Shown here piece after piece: positions 33,178 through 41,779 of a stretch of 64,000 bases of DNA. This stretch comes from Isoptericola sp044389085 (GTDB lineage: Bacteria > Actinomycetota > Actinomycetes > Actinomycetales > Cellulomonadaceae). The notes below the pieces were generated by a model that had not been told where the DNA came from, searched no databases, and saw only the letters and a list, made by a program, of their open reading frames with translations. How positions within the stretch are numbered: position 1 is the stretch's first letter; each line of letters begins with the position of its first letter. Made by a program: the position numbers and the translations under genes. The DNA is taken from the NCBI RefSeq assembly GCF_044389085.1, contig NZ_JBIRXP010000002.1, positions 558,001 through 622,000 of the forward strand. The letters run 5' to 3'.

Positions 33178-34386
33178 TCAGACGCCGGGGCGGTTGCCGT
33201 CCGGGATGGTGATGGGCGTCGTCGTGCCGGACTGGCCCTTGTTGAGGAACGCCATGCCGAGCGCCTTGACGAACTTGTCGAACAGCCCGAACGAGTTCGG
33301 GGCGACCGGCATCAGCCCTTCCCGGAACGCGACGTACGCCGGCCACACGGACCGGATCAGTGCCCTGGAGGCCCAGTCGCGCCGCAGGTCCAGCCAGTCG
33401 GCGACGTCGTCGCCGAGCTGGTAGATCACGAACTCGTTGAGGAACCCGCGGGTCACGCCGAGGTCGACCTGGGCGGTGAGGCCGAGGAGCACCTCGGCGA
33501 GGTCCCGGCCCTCCGGGGTGGGGGCGAGCAGCGGCGTGAGCACCTGCTCGGACTGGGCGTGCGCGTCGGCCCAGGTCGCGGGGATGTACTCGTCCCGCAC
33601 GCCCAGCAGGTGGAGCGCCACCTGCCAGTGGTGCAGGAACGCCTCCTCGTCCGCCGCGGACATCCGCACGCCCCACTTCTTCAGGGTGCGGTGGGCGAAC
33701 GTCCCGGTGCTGTGGAACGTCACGAGGATGTCCATGTTGCTGATGGGGATGGTCTCGTCGGCGACGGCCTTCCAGTACGGCGACTGGGGCAGCAGGTGAC
33801 GCACGGCCGCGTGCACCATGCGGGTCTTGTTCGCGGTGACGATCATCTGGCCGTCGGGCTCGTAGGCGTTGCGGTCGGTGAGGTCGTACCCGAACGTGAA
33901 CGTCTTCGCGGCGCGGTCCTGCATGTCCGCGCCGCCCTTCGACCAGTACACCGACCGCGCCTCGCGGGGGATGACGGTGCTCATGATGCCGCCGCCGAGC
34001 CCGTAGATGACGAAGAGGTACAGGTCCTTGCGCCGGTTGAAGTCGGCGGCGAGGCGCAGCTTGTCCCGGTCGGCCCAGTCGGGCAGGCGGGCCTCCCGGC
34101 CCAGGAAGTCGGCGAGCGGGGCGGGCAGGCCCCCGGGGACGGGATGGTTGTTGTCCACCCACGGGCGGATGGCGTCGTTGACCGCGGGGACCTGGCCGGC
34201 GTCGAGCACCGACGCCATGATCGCGTCGATCTCGTCGTCCCAGACCCACAGCGGGTCGACGCCGGTGCCGTTGCCGGCCATCGACCTTGCGGGGGACCAC
34301 GACCAGGCTGCGCCCGGTGCGGCCACGCTCGTCAGGCCGAGCGCGGCACCCAGGGTCAGGAGCGTGCGTCTGTTCATGTCGTTCAC
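33178..34386 (-). CDS. lcp: Latex-clearing-protein-like (Lcp/DUF2236) rubber oxygenase homologue
   Basis: 402 residues. MNRRTLLTLGAALG is a Tat-type signal (RR then hydrophobic core). DRAAKT (Arg158, Lys161, Thr162) and VHAAVRHLLPQSPYW (His192) line up, with a constant offset of six, with Arg164/Lys167/Thr168/His198 of the b-type-haem rubber oxygenase Lcp of Streptomyces sp. K30. IPREARSVYWSKGGADMQDR is also Lcp-like. It would be a secreted haem dioxygenase cutting poly(cis-1,4-isoprene). GTG at 34386 has AGGTGG five bases upstream; ATG at 34377 is an alternative. A TATGTT hexamer at 34510-34505 is a possible -10. Confidence 0.8.
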   Translation of the reverse strand: MNDMNRRTLLTLGAALGLTSVAAPGAAWSWSPARSMAGNGTGVDPLWVWDDEIDAIMASVLDAGQVPAVNDAIRPWVDNNHPVPGGLPAPLADFLGREARLPDWADRDKLRLAADFNRRKDLYLFVIYGLGGGIMSTVIPREARSVYWSKGGADMQDRAAKTFTFGYDLTDRNAYEPDGQMIVTANKTRMVHAAVRHLLPQSPYWKAVADETIPISNMDILVTFHSTGTFAHRTLKKWGVRMSAADEEAFLHHWQVALHLLGVRDEYIPATWADAHAQSEQVLTPLLAPTPEGRDLAEVLLGLTAQVDLGVTRGFLNEFVIYQLGDDVADWLDLRRDWASRALIRSVWPAYVAFREGLMPVAPNSFGLFDKFVKALGMAFLNKGQSGTTTPITIPDGNRPGV

Positions 34387-34586
34387 GGGACCACCTGTTT
34401 CCGACGAGGACGGGGCCCCGCGGCGGCATCGTCGTCGACGCCGTCCGGGGGCGGGGCGCCCGTCCGGACCGATGTGACTGGCCGTTCACTTGTGATTCGT
34501 CGTTAACATATGACCGTTGGCGGCGCGGCACAACCCCTTGTCGAACCCGGGTGCTCGCGCGGCGGCCCTCGAGCCGCCGCGTCGCG

Positions 34587-34748
34587 TCAGCCGAACGACT
34601 GCGCCGTCGCGTGGTGCACCTCGACGAGAAAGGCCACGCGCTCCTCGCCGCGCGGGTAGTCGGCGCCGGTGTGGGCACGGGCGATCCTGTCGACGACGGC
34701 CCACCCGCTGTCGCCGTCGAGCACCCGCACCACGCGGCCGCGCAGCAT
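34587..34748 (-). CDS. Small conserved hypothetical protein
   Basis: 53 residues starting LRGRVVRVLDGDSGWAVV, then GADYPRGEERVAFLVEVHHA. I do not recognise a named function; the GEERVAFLVEVHHAT end looks like a small conserved actinobacterial family. The ATG at 34748 has GGGAG six bases upstream. Upstream in-frame ATGs at 34754 and 34826 would lengthen it by up to 26 residues. Divergent from the membrane-protein gene at 34916. Confidence 0.55.
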   Translation of the reverse strand: MLRGRVVRVLDGDSGWAVVDRIARAHTGADYPRGEERVAFLVEVHHATAQSFG

Positions 34749-34915
34749 CGCCATCTCCCAGGGGCGCTCGGTGTCCGGGTGGAATCGCCGTCTCGCCAGG
34801 TGGTGAGCGGGTTCCGTTCCTAGCATGAGGAGCGGACGGCGCGGCGCGGGGCGGGCCGCCGCCTTCCGCGAGGGCCCGCGGCCGCGGGCCGGGCAGGGCT
34901 GCGGACGGGGACGCC

Positions 34916-36340
34916 ATGAGCGGGACGACCGACGGCGGGCGCGACGGCGCCGGCGCCGCGCAGGACGCGGCGGCGCGGCTGGCCGCGCTCGAGCGGGAGA
35001 ACGCCGAGCTGCGCGCGCGGCTCGCGGCCGGCAGCGGGCCGGTGCTCGTGGCCGCCGCCCCGCCGGTGGCACGGGAGCCGCGCCACCGTGGCCGGGCGGC
35101 GGCCGCCGTCGTCCTCATCGTTCTCGGGGCGCTGCTCGCGCCGGTCGCCGTGGTGGCGGCCTGGGCCGAGCGCACCCTCACCGACACGGACCGGTACGTC
35201 GCGACCGTCGCGCCGATCGCCGCGGACCCCGCGGTCCAGGGCGCCGTCGCCGGCCGGCTCACCGACGTCGTCATGGAGCAGATCGACGTCCAGGCGATCC
35301 TCGGCACGGTCGTCGACGGGCTGGAGCAGCAGGGCGTCGGTCCGCGCGCCACGGACGCGCTGACACAGCTCGAGGGACCGCTGACCAGCGGGGTCGAGTC
35401 GTTCGTGCGCCGCGCCGCCGACGGCGTGGTGAGCAGCAGCGCGTTCGAGGACGCCTGGGTGCAGGCCAACCGTGTCGCGCACGAGCAGCTCGTCGCGACG
35501 ATGCGCGGCGAGGGCGGCGAGCTGCTGCAGATCGGGCAGGACGGCCAGCTCACCATCCAGCTCTCCGGCATGATCGACCTGCTCAAGCAGCGCCTCGTCG
35601 ACCGAGGCCTGGGGGTCGCCGCACGGATCCCCGAGGTGGACGCGACGTTCACCGTCATGCAGACGTCGCAGCTGGTGCAGGTGCAGAACCGGTACGCGCA
35701 GGTCGTGGCGCTCGGCACGTGGCTGCCCTGGATCTCGCTCGGCCTGCTGGCCGCGGGCGTGCTGGTCGCACGGCACAGGTCGCGCACCCTGGTCGTGGCG
35801 GGGCTGGCGCTCGCGGCCGCGATGGTGGTGCTCGGGATCGGCCTGGCGGTCGGCCGGGCGATCTATCTCGACGCGTTGCAGGGCGTGGTGCTGCGCCTCG
35901 ACGCCGCCGAGGTGTTGTTCGACCAGGTGGTGTCGTTCCTGCGGGTCACGTTGCGGACGGTGGGCGTGCTCGGCCTGGTGGTCGCGCTCGTCGCGTACCT
36001 CGGCGGGGGAAGCGCGTCCGCACGGTCCCTGCGGGCGGGAGCCGGGCGCGGGTTCGCCTCGCTGCGCGGCTACGGCGAACGGCGCGGCGTCTCGACCGGG
36101 CGCGTCGGCGAGTGGCTCGGCCGGTACCGCACCCTGGTCCGCGTCGTCATCATCGCCGTCGCCGCCCTGGTGCTGCTGCTCGCCGGCAGCCCCACGCCCG
36201 GGCTCGTCATCGGCACCGCCCTGGTGGCCGGCGTCCTCGTCGCCCTGCTGGAGCTGGTGGCGCGGCCGCCACGGCCCGACGACGGGGCCGCGACGCCGGG
36301 GACGCCCGACGTCGTCGACGCCCCGCAGCCCAGCCACTGA
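34916..36340 (+). CDS. Integral membrane protein of unknown function
   Basis: 474 residues. A short coiled-coil start (AARLAALERENAELRARLA, 20-38), a first helix around 62-83, a ~190-residue extracytoplasmic domain, then four hydrophobic segments (WLPWISLGLLAAGVL; LVVAGLALAAAMVVLGIGLAVG; VGVLGLVVALVAYL; VIIAVAALVLLLAG and a following helix). Resembles actinobacterial hypothetical membrane proteins; no function can be given. GGGGACGCC precedes ATG. Confidence 0.7.
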   Translation: MSGTTDGGRDGAGAAQDAAARLAALERENAELRARLAAGSGPVLVAAAPPVAREPRHRGRAAAAVVLIVLGALLAPVAVVAAWAERTLTDTDRYVATVAPIAADPAVQGAVAGRLTDVVMEQIDVQAILGTVVDGLEQQGVGPRATDALTQLEGPLTSGVESFVRRAADGVVSSSAFEDAWVQANRVAHEQLVATMRGEGGELLQIGQDGQLTIQLSGMIDLLKQRLVDRGLGVAARIPEVDATFTVMQTSQLVQVQNRYAQVVALGTWLPWISLGLLAAGVLVARHRSRTLVVAGLALAAAMVVLGIGLAVGRAIYLDALQGVVLRLDAAEVLFDQVVSFLRVTLRTVGVLGLVVALVAYLGGGSASARSLRAGAGRGFASLRGYGERRGVSTGRVGEWLGRYRTLVRVVIIAVAALVLLLAGSPTPGLVIGTALVAGVLVALLELVARPPRPDDGAATPGTPDVVDAPQPSH

Positions 36341-36440
36341 CGCTTGCTCGAAGGGAGGGGCGTGCTGAGGTCGTGACGATCCGGTGCGGGGTCGTGGCAC
36401 GGCGCCGGCGTGACACCGCGCGCCGCTAGCGTGACGCGGC

Positions 36441-37361
36441 GTGACCACCACCGACGTCGAGATCACCGCCGACCTCGTCCGGGACCTGCTGCGCGAGCAG
36501 CACCCGGACCTCGCCCACCTCCCGGTCCGCCTGGGGGCCCGCGGCTGGGACAACCAGCTGTGGCGGCTCGGCGACGACCTCGCCGTCCGGCTGCCGTGGG
36601 CCACCGAGCTCGCCGACGGCCTGCTGCGCAAGGAGCACGCCTGCCTTCCGGGTCTCGCCCCGCTCCTGCCGCTGCCGGTGCCCGTGCCGCAGCGGCTCGG
36701 TGAGCCCGGCGCGCTGTTCGGACGGCCGTGGATCGTCACGACGTGGGTGCCCGGCGAGCCCGCCGACCGTGCGCCGATCACGCAGCCAGGCTCGGCCGAC
36801 GTCCTCGCCGCGTTCCTGACGGCGCTGCACCGCCCGGCGCCCGACGGCGCGCCCACCGGCCGCGGCCGTGGCGGGCCGCTCGCGGAGCACACGGGCGGGG
36901 TCGAGCACGGCCTCGCCCAGGTGGTCGAGCGCGGCCTCCTCGCCGACCCGGAGCCCGTTCGCGCCGTCTGGCAGGACGCCGTCGACGCGCCCGCGTGGGA
37001 CGGGCCGGCGGTGCGGCTGCACGCCGACCTGCACCCGGCGAACGTCGTCACCGCCGACGGCGCCCTGGGCGGCGTCATCGACTTCGGCGACCTGTGCGCG
37101 GGCGACCCCGCCTACGACCTGGCCGGCGTGTGGCGGCTGCTGCCCGACGGGTTGGCCGACCGCTTCTACGCCGCGTACCGGGGCCCGGACGGCCGGCCCG
37201 CCGACGACGCGACCCGGCGTCGTGCCCGCGGGTGGGCGGCGGCCACCGCGCTGGGCGGCCTGCTCGTCGGCGACGCCGGCGACCACGGCCGCCCGGGCGG
37301 CAAGTCGAGCTGGGGGCCGCCCGCCCGGGCGACGCTCGCCCGCCTGGCCGCGACCCGCTGA
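36441..37361 (+). CDS. Aminoglycoside phosphotransferase (APH)-family kinase
   Basis: 306 residues. ARGWDNQLWRLGDDLAVRLP is the N-lobe nucleotide-binding strand pair, LHADLHPANVV the catalytic HxDxxxxN-type loop and GVIDFGDLCAGDPAYDLA the metal-binding DFG-like motif of APH/choline-kinase-like enzymes. Substrate unknown: many genomic members phosphorylate metabolites rather than drugs. TAGCGT (36427-36432) precedes the GTG start by 8 bases, suggesting a leaderless mRNA. Confidence 0.75.
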   Translation: MTTTDVEITADLVRDLLREQHPDLAHLPVRLGARGWDNQLWRLGDDLAVRLPWATELADGLLRKEHACLPGLAPLLPLPVPVPQRLGEPGALFGRPWIVTTWVPGEPADRAPITQPGSADVLAAFLTALHRPAPDGAPTGRGRGGPLAEHTGGVEHGLAQVVERGLLADPEPVRAVWQDAVDAPAWDGPAVRLHADLHPANVVTADGALGGVIDFGDLCAGDPAYDLAGVWRLLPDGLADRFYAAYRGPDGRPADDATRRRARGWAAATALGGLLVGDAGDHGRPGGKSSWGPPARATLARLAATR

Positions 37362-37395
37362 CGTCCCCCGGGCCCGGAGCCCGGCCCGCGGTCCG

Positions 37396-37425
37396 TTGAC
37401 AGCAAAGCCGCAGGTCACGTAGAGA
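37396..37425 (+). promoter_or_regulatory. Promoter of ectD
   Basis: TTGACA (37396-37401), an 18-base spacer and TAGAGA (37420-37425): a near-consensus housekeeping-sigma promoter, the best -35 in the window. Transcription would begin about 95 bases before the ATG. Confidence 0.55.
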
Positions 37426-37529
37426 TGAGGGCCTGCGGGACCGCGCGGTCCGACCGAGGAGGACGTGTGTCCCGCGGCGTGCCATGACGACACCACGAAC
37501 CCGGAACGACCCGGGAGAGCGGAGAAGAC

Positions 37530-38447
37530 ATGACCACGACCGAGACGACGACGAGCACCCTGACCGACGTCTTCCCGACCCGCCTCAGCGCGCCGGGTGC
37601 CATGACCGACCGTCGCGACCCCACGGTGTGGGGCACCGTCGCGGACGGCCCGTTCGACGAGCCGGCGCTGGCGGCTCACGAGGCGCGGGGGTTCACCGTC
37701 CTCGAGGACTTCATCACGCCGGACGAGGTGGCCGGGTTCACGGCCGAGCTCGACCGGCTCGCCACCGACCCCACCCTGGCCGGCGACCCGCGGGTCGTCA
37801 CGGAGAAGTCCTCCGGTCAGGTGCGTTCGGTCTTCGAGGTGACGGCGCTCAGCAGCGCGATCGACGCGCTCAGCCGCGACCCGCGGCTGCTGGACCGGGC
37901 CCGCCAGCTCCTGGGGTCCGACGTCTACCTGCACCAGTCGCGCGTGAACTACATGCCCGGCTACCAGGGCACCGGCTTCTACTGGCACTCGGACTTCGAG
38001 ACGTGGCACGCCGAGGACGGCATGCCCGGTCCTCGTGCCGTGAGCTGCTCGATCGCCCTGACGGCCAACTACCCGTACAACGGGGGCCTCATGGTGATGC
38101 CGGGCTCGCACCGCACCTACGTCCCGTGCGTCGGGGAGACGCCGGAGAACAACCACGAGGCGTCGCTGAAGGAGCAGCGGATCGGCGTGCCCGCCGAGGA
38201 CGACATCACCGAGCTGGCGCACCGGTACGGGATCGAGCAGTTCACCGGGCCGGCCGGCTCCGCGCTGTGGTTCGACTGCAACATCATGCACGGCTCGGGC
38301 AGCAACATCACCCCGTTCCCGCGCTCGAACATCTTCCTGGTGTTCAACAGCGTGGAGAACGCGCTGACCGACCCGTACGCGGCGCCGGCGCCGCGCCCGG
38401 GCCACATCGGCAACCGGGACACGACGCCGCTGCGGCCCTCGGCCTGA
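37530..38447 (+). CDS. ectD: Ectoine hydroxylase
   Basis: 305 residues. A 2-oxoglutarate/Fe(II) dioxygenase with WHSDFETWHAEDGMP: His153 and Asp155, with His254 in MHGSGSN, make the iron facial triad, close to the H146/D148/H248 of known EctD. YMPGYQGTGFYWHSDFE is the EctD signature. It turns ectoine into 5-hydroxyectoine, an osmo- and thermoprotectant. No ectABC genes adjoin it in this window. AGCGGAGAAG precedes ATG. Confidence 0.92.
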   Translation: MTTTETTTSTLTDVFPTRLSAPGAMTDRRDPTVWGTVADGPFDEPALAAHEARGFTVLEDFITPDEVAGFTAELDRLATDPTLAGDPRVVTEKSSGQVRSVFEVTALSSAIDALSRDPRLLDRARQLLGSDVYLHQSRVNYMPGYQGTGFYWHSDFETWHAEDGMPGPRAVSCSIALTANYPYNGGLMVMPGSHRTYVPCVGETPENNHEASLKEQRIGVPAEDDITELAHRYGIEQFTGPAGSALWFDCNIMHGSGSNITPFPRSNIFLVFNSVENALTDPYAAPAPRPGHIGNRDTTPLRPSA

Positions 38448-38479
38448 CCTCTCGGCCGCTGGCCCTGCCGACAGGCGGG

Positions 38480-38514
38480 TCGTGCTCGTCCTGACCGCTC
38501 AGGACGGGCCACGA
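38480..38514 (+). terminator. Terminator hairpin after ectD
   Basis: CGTCCTGA (38487-38494) pairs with TCAGGACG (38499-38506) around a four-base loop, and TCGTG/CACGA extend the stem outside a small internal loop. About 33 bases after the stop. Confidence 0.55.
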
Positions 38515-38563
38515 CCGTCTGGTCGGCGGGGCCCGACCTCACGCCAAGGCCTCACTCCAGGCC

Positions 38564-39241
38564 TCACTCCAGGAGGCCCGCGATGCGCTGCTCGAGCGCG
38601 TCGGTGGCGGCGTCGGGGAGCGCGACGATCCCCTCGAGCTCCTTCATCGCCCGCCGGTAGGCGGACTGCCGCTCCGCCTGCGACGAGCCCTCGTCGTCGG
38701 CCATCGCCAGCAGCTTCTTCGCCCGGTCGAGGGCCTGCCGCTCGGTGGGGGAGAAGTCCGACGCGCGCCGCCGCTTCGCCTCCCGCTCCGCGACGTCGAA
38801 CCGCACCTGCATCTCCCGGACGGCGTCGCGGTACCGGTCGAGGCGGGTGCGGTCGCGCAGCGCGTCCAGGTCGTCGGGGCGCAGGTCCTCCGCCGCCCGC
38901 CGGGCGCGGTGGAAGTCGACGGTGACCTGCTCGCGCATGTCCGACATCAGCGGGTACTCGAGGGACTTCACGGCATCGAGCTCGTAGGCCAGCCAGCGCT
39001 GCTGCGTGGCGTCGTGCGCGGCCACGGTGCGCTGGATCTCGCTGGTCAGGGCCTCGTCGTCGGCGGCAGGGGCGGGGGCTGCGGGCTGCGGGGCGCCGTG
39101 CTTGATCCGGTACATCTCGAGCTTGTCCTGGCGCCGCTGCCGGTCCCACGTCGAGAAGCCCCGGATCGCGCCGCCCACGGCGGGGCCGACGAAGAAGATC
39201 AGCCACCAGAAGGAGCCGACGAAGTCCCAGACGCTGTCCAC
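38564..39241 (-). CDS. Membrane-anchored coiled-coil protein of unknown function
   Basis: 225 residues. One N-terminal hydrophobic segment (VGSFWWLIFFVGPAVGGAI), then a long charged helical region with many Arg/Glu/Lys residues to the end. No recognised family. I place the start at GTG 39241, not at the upstream GTG 39250, because TAGCGT (39254-39249) overlaps the latter and lies 7 bases before the former, the spacing of a leaderless promoter. Short GGCCTCACTCCA direct repeats occur at its 3' end (38548-38571). Confidence 0.65.
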   Translation of the reverse strand: MDSVWDFVGSFWWLIFFVGPAVGGAIRGFSTWDRQRRQDKLEMYRIKHGAPQPAAPAPAADDEALTSEIQRTVAAHDATQQRWLAYELDAVKSLEYPLMSDMREQVTVDFHRARRAAEDLRPDDLDALRDRTRLDRYRDAVREMQVRFDVAEREAKRRRASDFSPTERQALDRAKKLLAMADDEGSSQAERQSAYRRAMKELEGIVALPDAATDALEQRIAGLLE

Positions 39242-39417
39242 GGAGTCCACGCTAGCGGCGTGGTCGTGACCGCTGGGTGGTCGAGGGAGCCCCCGGGGAG
39301 GCGCCGGTCTAGGCTGGGGGCGTCAACCCAGCACCGTCGCGGGCGTCAGCGGCCCCGGGCACCTCCGCCTGGGCCTTGCCGCGCGGTCGCCCGCGAGCCC
39401 GTCTGAAGGAGCAGCCC

Positions 39418-40701
39418 GTGGCAAGCATCGAAGCCGTTGGAGCACGCGAGATCCTCGACTCGCGCGGCAACCCCACCGTCGAGGTGGAGATCGCGCTGGA
39501 CGACGGCACGTTCGCCCGCGCCGCGGTCCCGTCGGGCGCCTCGACCGGCGCCTTCGAGGCCGTCGAGCGCCGTGACGGCGACAAGGGGCGCTACCTGGGC
39601 AAGGGCGTCGAGGGCGCGGTCAACGCCGTCATCGACGACATCGCCCCCGAGCTCATCGGCTACGACGCCGAGGAGCAGCGCATCATCGACCAGACGCTGA
39701 TCGAGCTGGACGGCACCCCGAACAAGGGCAAGCTGGGCGCCAACGCGATCCTCGGCGTCTCGCTCGCGGTCGCGAAGGCCGCCGCGAAGTCGGCCGGCCT
39801 CGACCTGTTCCGCTACGTCGGCGGCCCCAACGCGCACGTCCTGCCCGTGCCGATGATGAATATCATCAACGGCGGGTCGCACGCCGACTCGACGGTGGAC
39901 TTCCAGGAGTTCATGATCGCGCCGATCGGTGCGCCGACCTTCAAGGAGGCCCTGCGCACGGGCACCGAGGTCTACCACGCCCTCAAGAGCGTGCTGAAGG
40001 GCAAGGGCTTCTCCACGGGCCTCGGCGACGAGGGTGGCTTCGCCCCCGACCTGCCGTCGAACTCCGCCGCCCTGGACCTCATCGTCGAGGCGATCGAGAA
40101 GGCCGGCTTCGCGCCGGGCGCCGACGTCGCCATCGCGATGGACGTGGCCGCGACCGAGTTCTTCAAGGACGGGGCGTACCACTTCAAGAACGGCGAGGTG
40201 CACTCGACCGAGGACATGATCAAGCTCTACGAGGGCCTGGTCGCGAACTACCCGATCGTCTCCATCGAGGACCCGCTGTCCGAGGACGAGTGGGGCGCCT
40301 GGACGCAGTTCGTCTCCGAGGTCGGCGACAAGGTGCAGGTCGTCGGCGACGACCTGTTCGTCACCAACCCCGAGCGCCTCGCCCGCGGCATCGAGGAGAA
40401 GGCCGCCAACTCGCTGCTGGTCAAGCTCAACCAGATCGGCACGCTCACCGAGACGCTCGACGCCGTCACGCTCGCGCAGCGCAACGGCTTCACCACAATG
40501 ACCTCGCACCGCTCCGGCGAGACCGAGGACACCACCATCGCCGACCTGTCGGTCGCGACGAACGCCGGCCAGATCAAGACCGGCGCCACCGCCCGCGGCG
40601 AGCGCATCAACAAGTACAACCAGCTCCTGCGCATCGAGGAGGCGCTGGACGACGCCGGCCGCTACGCCGGCCGTTCGGCCTTCCCGCGCTTCCAGGGCTG
40701 A
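39418..40701 (+). CDS. eno: Enolase
   Basis: 427 residues, normal enolase length. IEAVGAREILDSRGNPTVEVEI start, SGASTGAFEAVE loop, GDEGGFAPDL, and SHRSGETEDTTIADLSVA near the C-terminus are diagnostic. Converts 2-phosphoglycerate to PEP in glycolysis. GTG at 39418 has GAAGGAG eight bases upstream. TAGGCT (39310-39315) is a likely -10, giving a ~95-base leader. It precedes ftsB, as in many actinobacteria. Confidence 0.97.
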   Translation: MASIEAVGAREILDSRGNPTVEVEIALDDGTFARAAVPSGASTGAFEAVERRDGDKGRYLGKGVEGAVNAVIDDIAPELIGYDAEEQRIIDQTLIELDGTPNKGKLGANAILGVSLAVAKAAAKSAGLDLFRYVGGPNAHVLPVPMMNIINGGSHADSTVDFQEFMIAPIGAPTFKEALRTGTEVYHALKSVLKGKGFSTGLGDEGGFAPDLPSNSAALDLIVEAIEKAGFAPGADVAIAMDVAATEFFKDGAYHFKNGEVHSTEDMIKLYEGLVANYPIVSIEDPLSEDEWGAWTQFVSEVGDKVQVVGDDLFVTNPERLARGIEEKAANSLLVKLNQIGTLTETLDAVTLAQRNGFTTMTSHRSGETEDTTIADLSVATNAGQIKTGATARGERINKYNQLLRIEEALDDAGRYAGRSAFPRFQG

Positions 40702-40718
40702 CGCCCGGAGCTGCCTCC

Positions 40719-40752
40719 ACGGCCGGTCGCCCCGCACGGGGCGGCCGGCCGT
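40719..40752 (+). terminator. Terminator hairpin after eno
   Basis: A 15-bp stem with one G-U pair (40719-40733 with 40738-40752) and a GCAC loop, 17 bases after the stop. Immediately followed by repeat array 3. Confidence 0.7.
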
Positions 40753-40767
40753 CGTCGTCCCGGCCCG

Positions 40768-40919
40768 CCGAGGTAGTTCGAGCCCGGCCGAGGTAGTTCA
40801 GGTCTCCGCGAGGTAGTTCCAGCCCGGCCGAGGTAGTTCAGGTCTCCGCGAGGTAGTTCCGGGTCTGCCGAGGTAGTGGTCCAGTCCACTACCTCGGCAG
40901 AGCCCGAACTACCTCGGCG
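40768..40919 (+). repeat. GAGGTAG 20-nt-period array 3 (six direct, two inverted copies)
   Basis: CGAGGTAG begins at 40769, 40789, 40809, 40829, 40849 and 40869, each 20 nt apart; inverted CTACCTCG at 40889 and 40909. The 9-base spacers of the forward copies alternate between a GAGCCCGG-like and an AGGTCTCC-like sequence. The last forward and first inverted copy form a 14-bp perfect stem (40866-40879 with 40886-40899). Confidence 0.95.
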
Positions 40920-40988
40920 GGAGGTGTCCTCGCGGGCGCGCCGACGACGGTCCCGGGCCCCGGGGGTACGGCTCGGCACAATCGGGGC

Positions 40989-41756
40989 GTGCCTGCCCGT
41001 CGACCCACCTCGCCCGCCGCCCGCCGTCCGGCGTCGCGGCCCTCGGGGGCGCGCGGCGGCTCTGCGCGGCCCACGACGACGGCGAACGCCTCGGTGGGCG
41101 CGAAGCCCAAGGCCCCGGCGAAGGGCACGACGAGCAAGAGCGCGAGCGCCGGCGGCGCGAAGCGCAAGGGCTCCGGCACGAGCACGGGCAAGGGCAAGGG
41201 CGCGGCGAGCACGCGGCGCGGGTCGCGTCGTCCGGCGGGGCCGGCGCGCGAGGACCGGCGGCGCAGCCGCTACGGGCTGGTGCTGCCGGAGGTGCTCACC
41301 GTCCGGCTCATCGTCCTGTCGGTGGTGGTGCTGCTCGCGGTGGTGCTGCTGCTGCCCACGGTGCGCGCCGCCGTCCAGCAGTCGCACGAGCTGGACCGGC
41401 TGCGCACCGAGCTGGCGCAGAACCGGGAGGAGCGCGACCGCCTGGAGGTGGAGCTCGGCCGCTGGGAGGACCGGTCGTACGTCGAGGAGCAGGCACGGTC
41501 CCGGCTCAGCTTCGTCATGCCGGCCGACCGGGTGTGGCGGGTGGTCGACCCGGACGCGGCGGGGGACGAGGACGTCGACCCCGTGACGGGCGAGGCCGTC
41601 AGCTCGGGGCCCGTGGGCACGTCGACCGGGCCGAGCGTGCCCTGGTACCAGTCGGTCTGGGAGTCGGTGCAGGTCGCCGACGGGCCGGCCGCCACGGGGG
41701 ACGACGCCGGTGACCCCGAGCCCGGCAGCTCGCCGCGCCCGTCGTCGGGAGGCTGA
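40989..41756 (+). CDS. ftsB: FtsB/DivIC-type septum formation protein
   Basis: 255 residues. A ~95-residue Ala/Lys/Arg-rich cytoplasmic tail, one transmembrane helix (LIVLSVVVLLAVVLLLPTV), a coiled coil (QSHELDRLRTELAQNREERDRLEVEL) and the conserved SYVEEQARSRLSFVMPADRVWRVV domain of the septum-formation-initiator family. It should act in the FtsQ-FtsB-FtsL divisome complex. The long basic N-terminus is typical of actinobacterial forms. CACAAT (40977-40982) lies six bases before GTG, so the mRNA may be leaderless. Confidence 0.85.
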   Translation: MPARRPTSPAARRPASRPSGARGGSARPTTTANASVGAKPKAPAKGTTSKSASAGGAKRKGSGTSTGKGKGAASTRRGSRRPAGPAREDRRRSRYGLVLPEVLTVRLIVLSVVVLLAVVLLLPTVRAAVQQSHELDRLRTELAQNREERDRLEVELGRWEDRSYVEEQARSRLSFVMPADRVWRVVDPDAAGDEDVDPVTGEAVSSGPVGTSTGPSVPWYQSVWESVQVADGPAATGDDAGDPEPGSSPRPSSGG

Positions 41757-41779
41757 CCGCACCGCGGACGGCGTCTCGC

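Noticed and set aside
34486..35787. Long minus-strand frame covering the membrane-protein gene
   Set aside because: Ser/Thr/Arg-rich antisense translation; the small gene at 34587-34748 is in a different frame and has a ribosome site.
40768..40919. CRISPR array
   Set aside because: The period is only 20 nt with an ~11-nt core, spacers alternate between two sequences, some copies are inverted and no cas genes are present.
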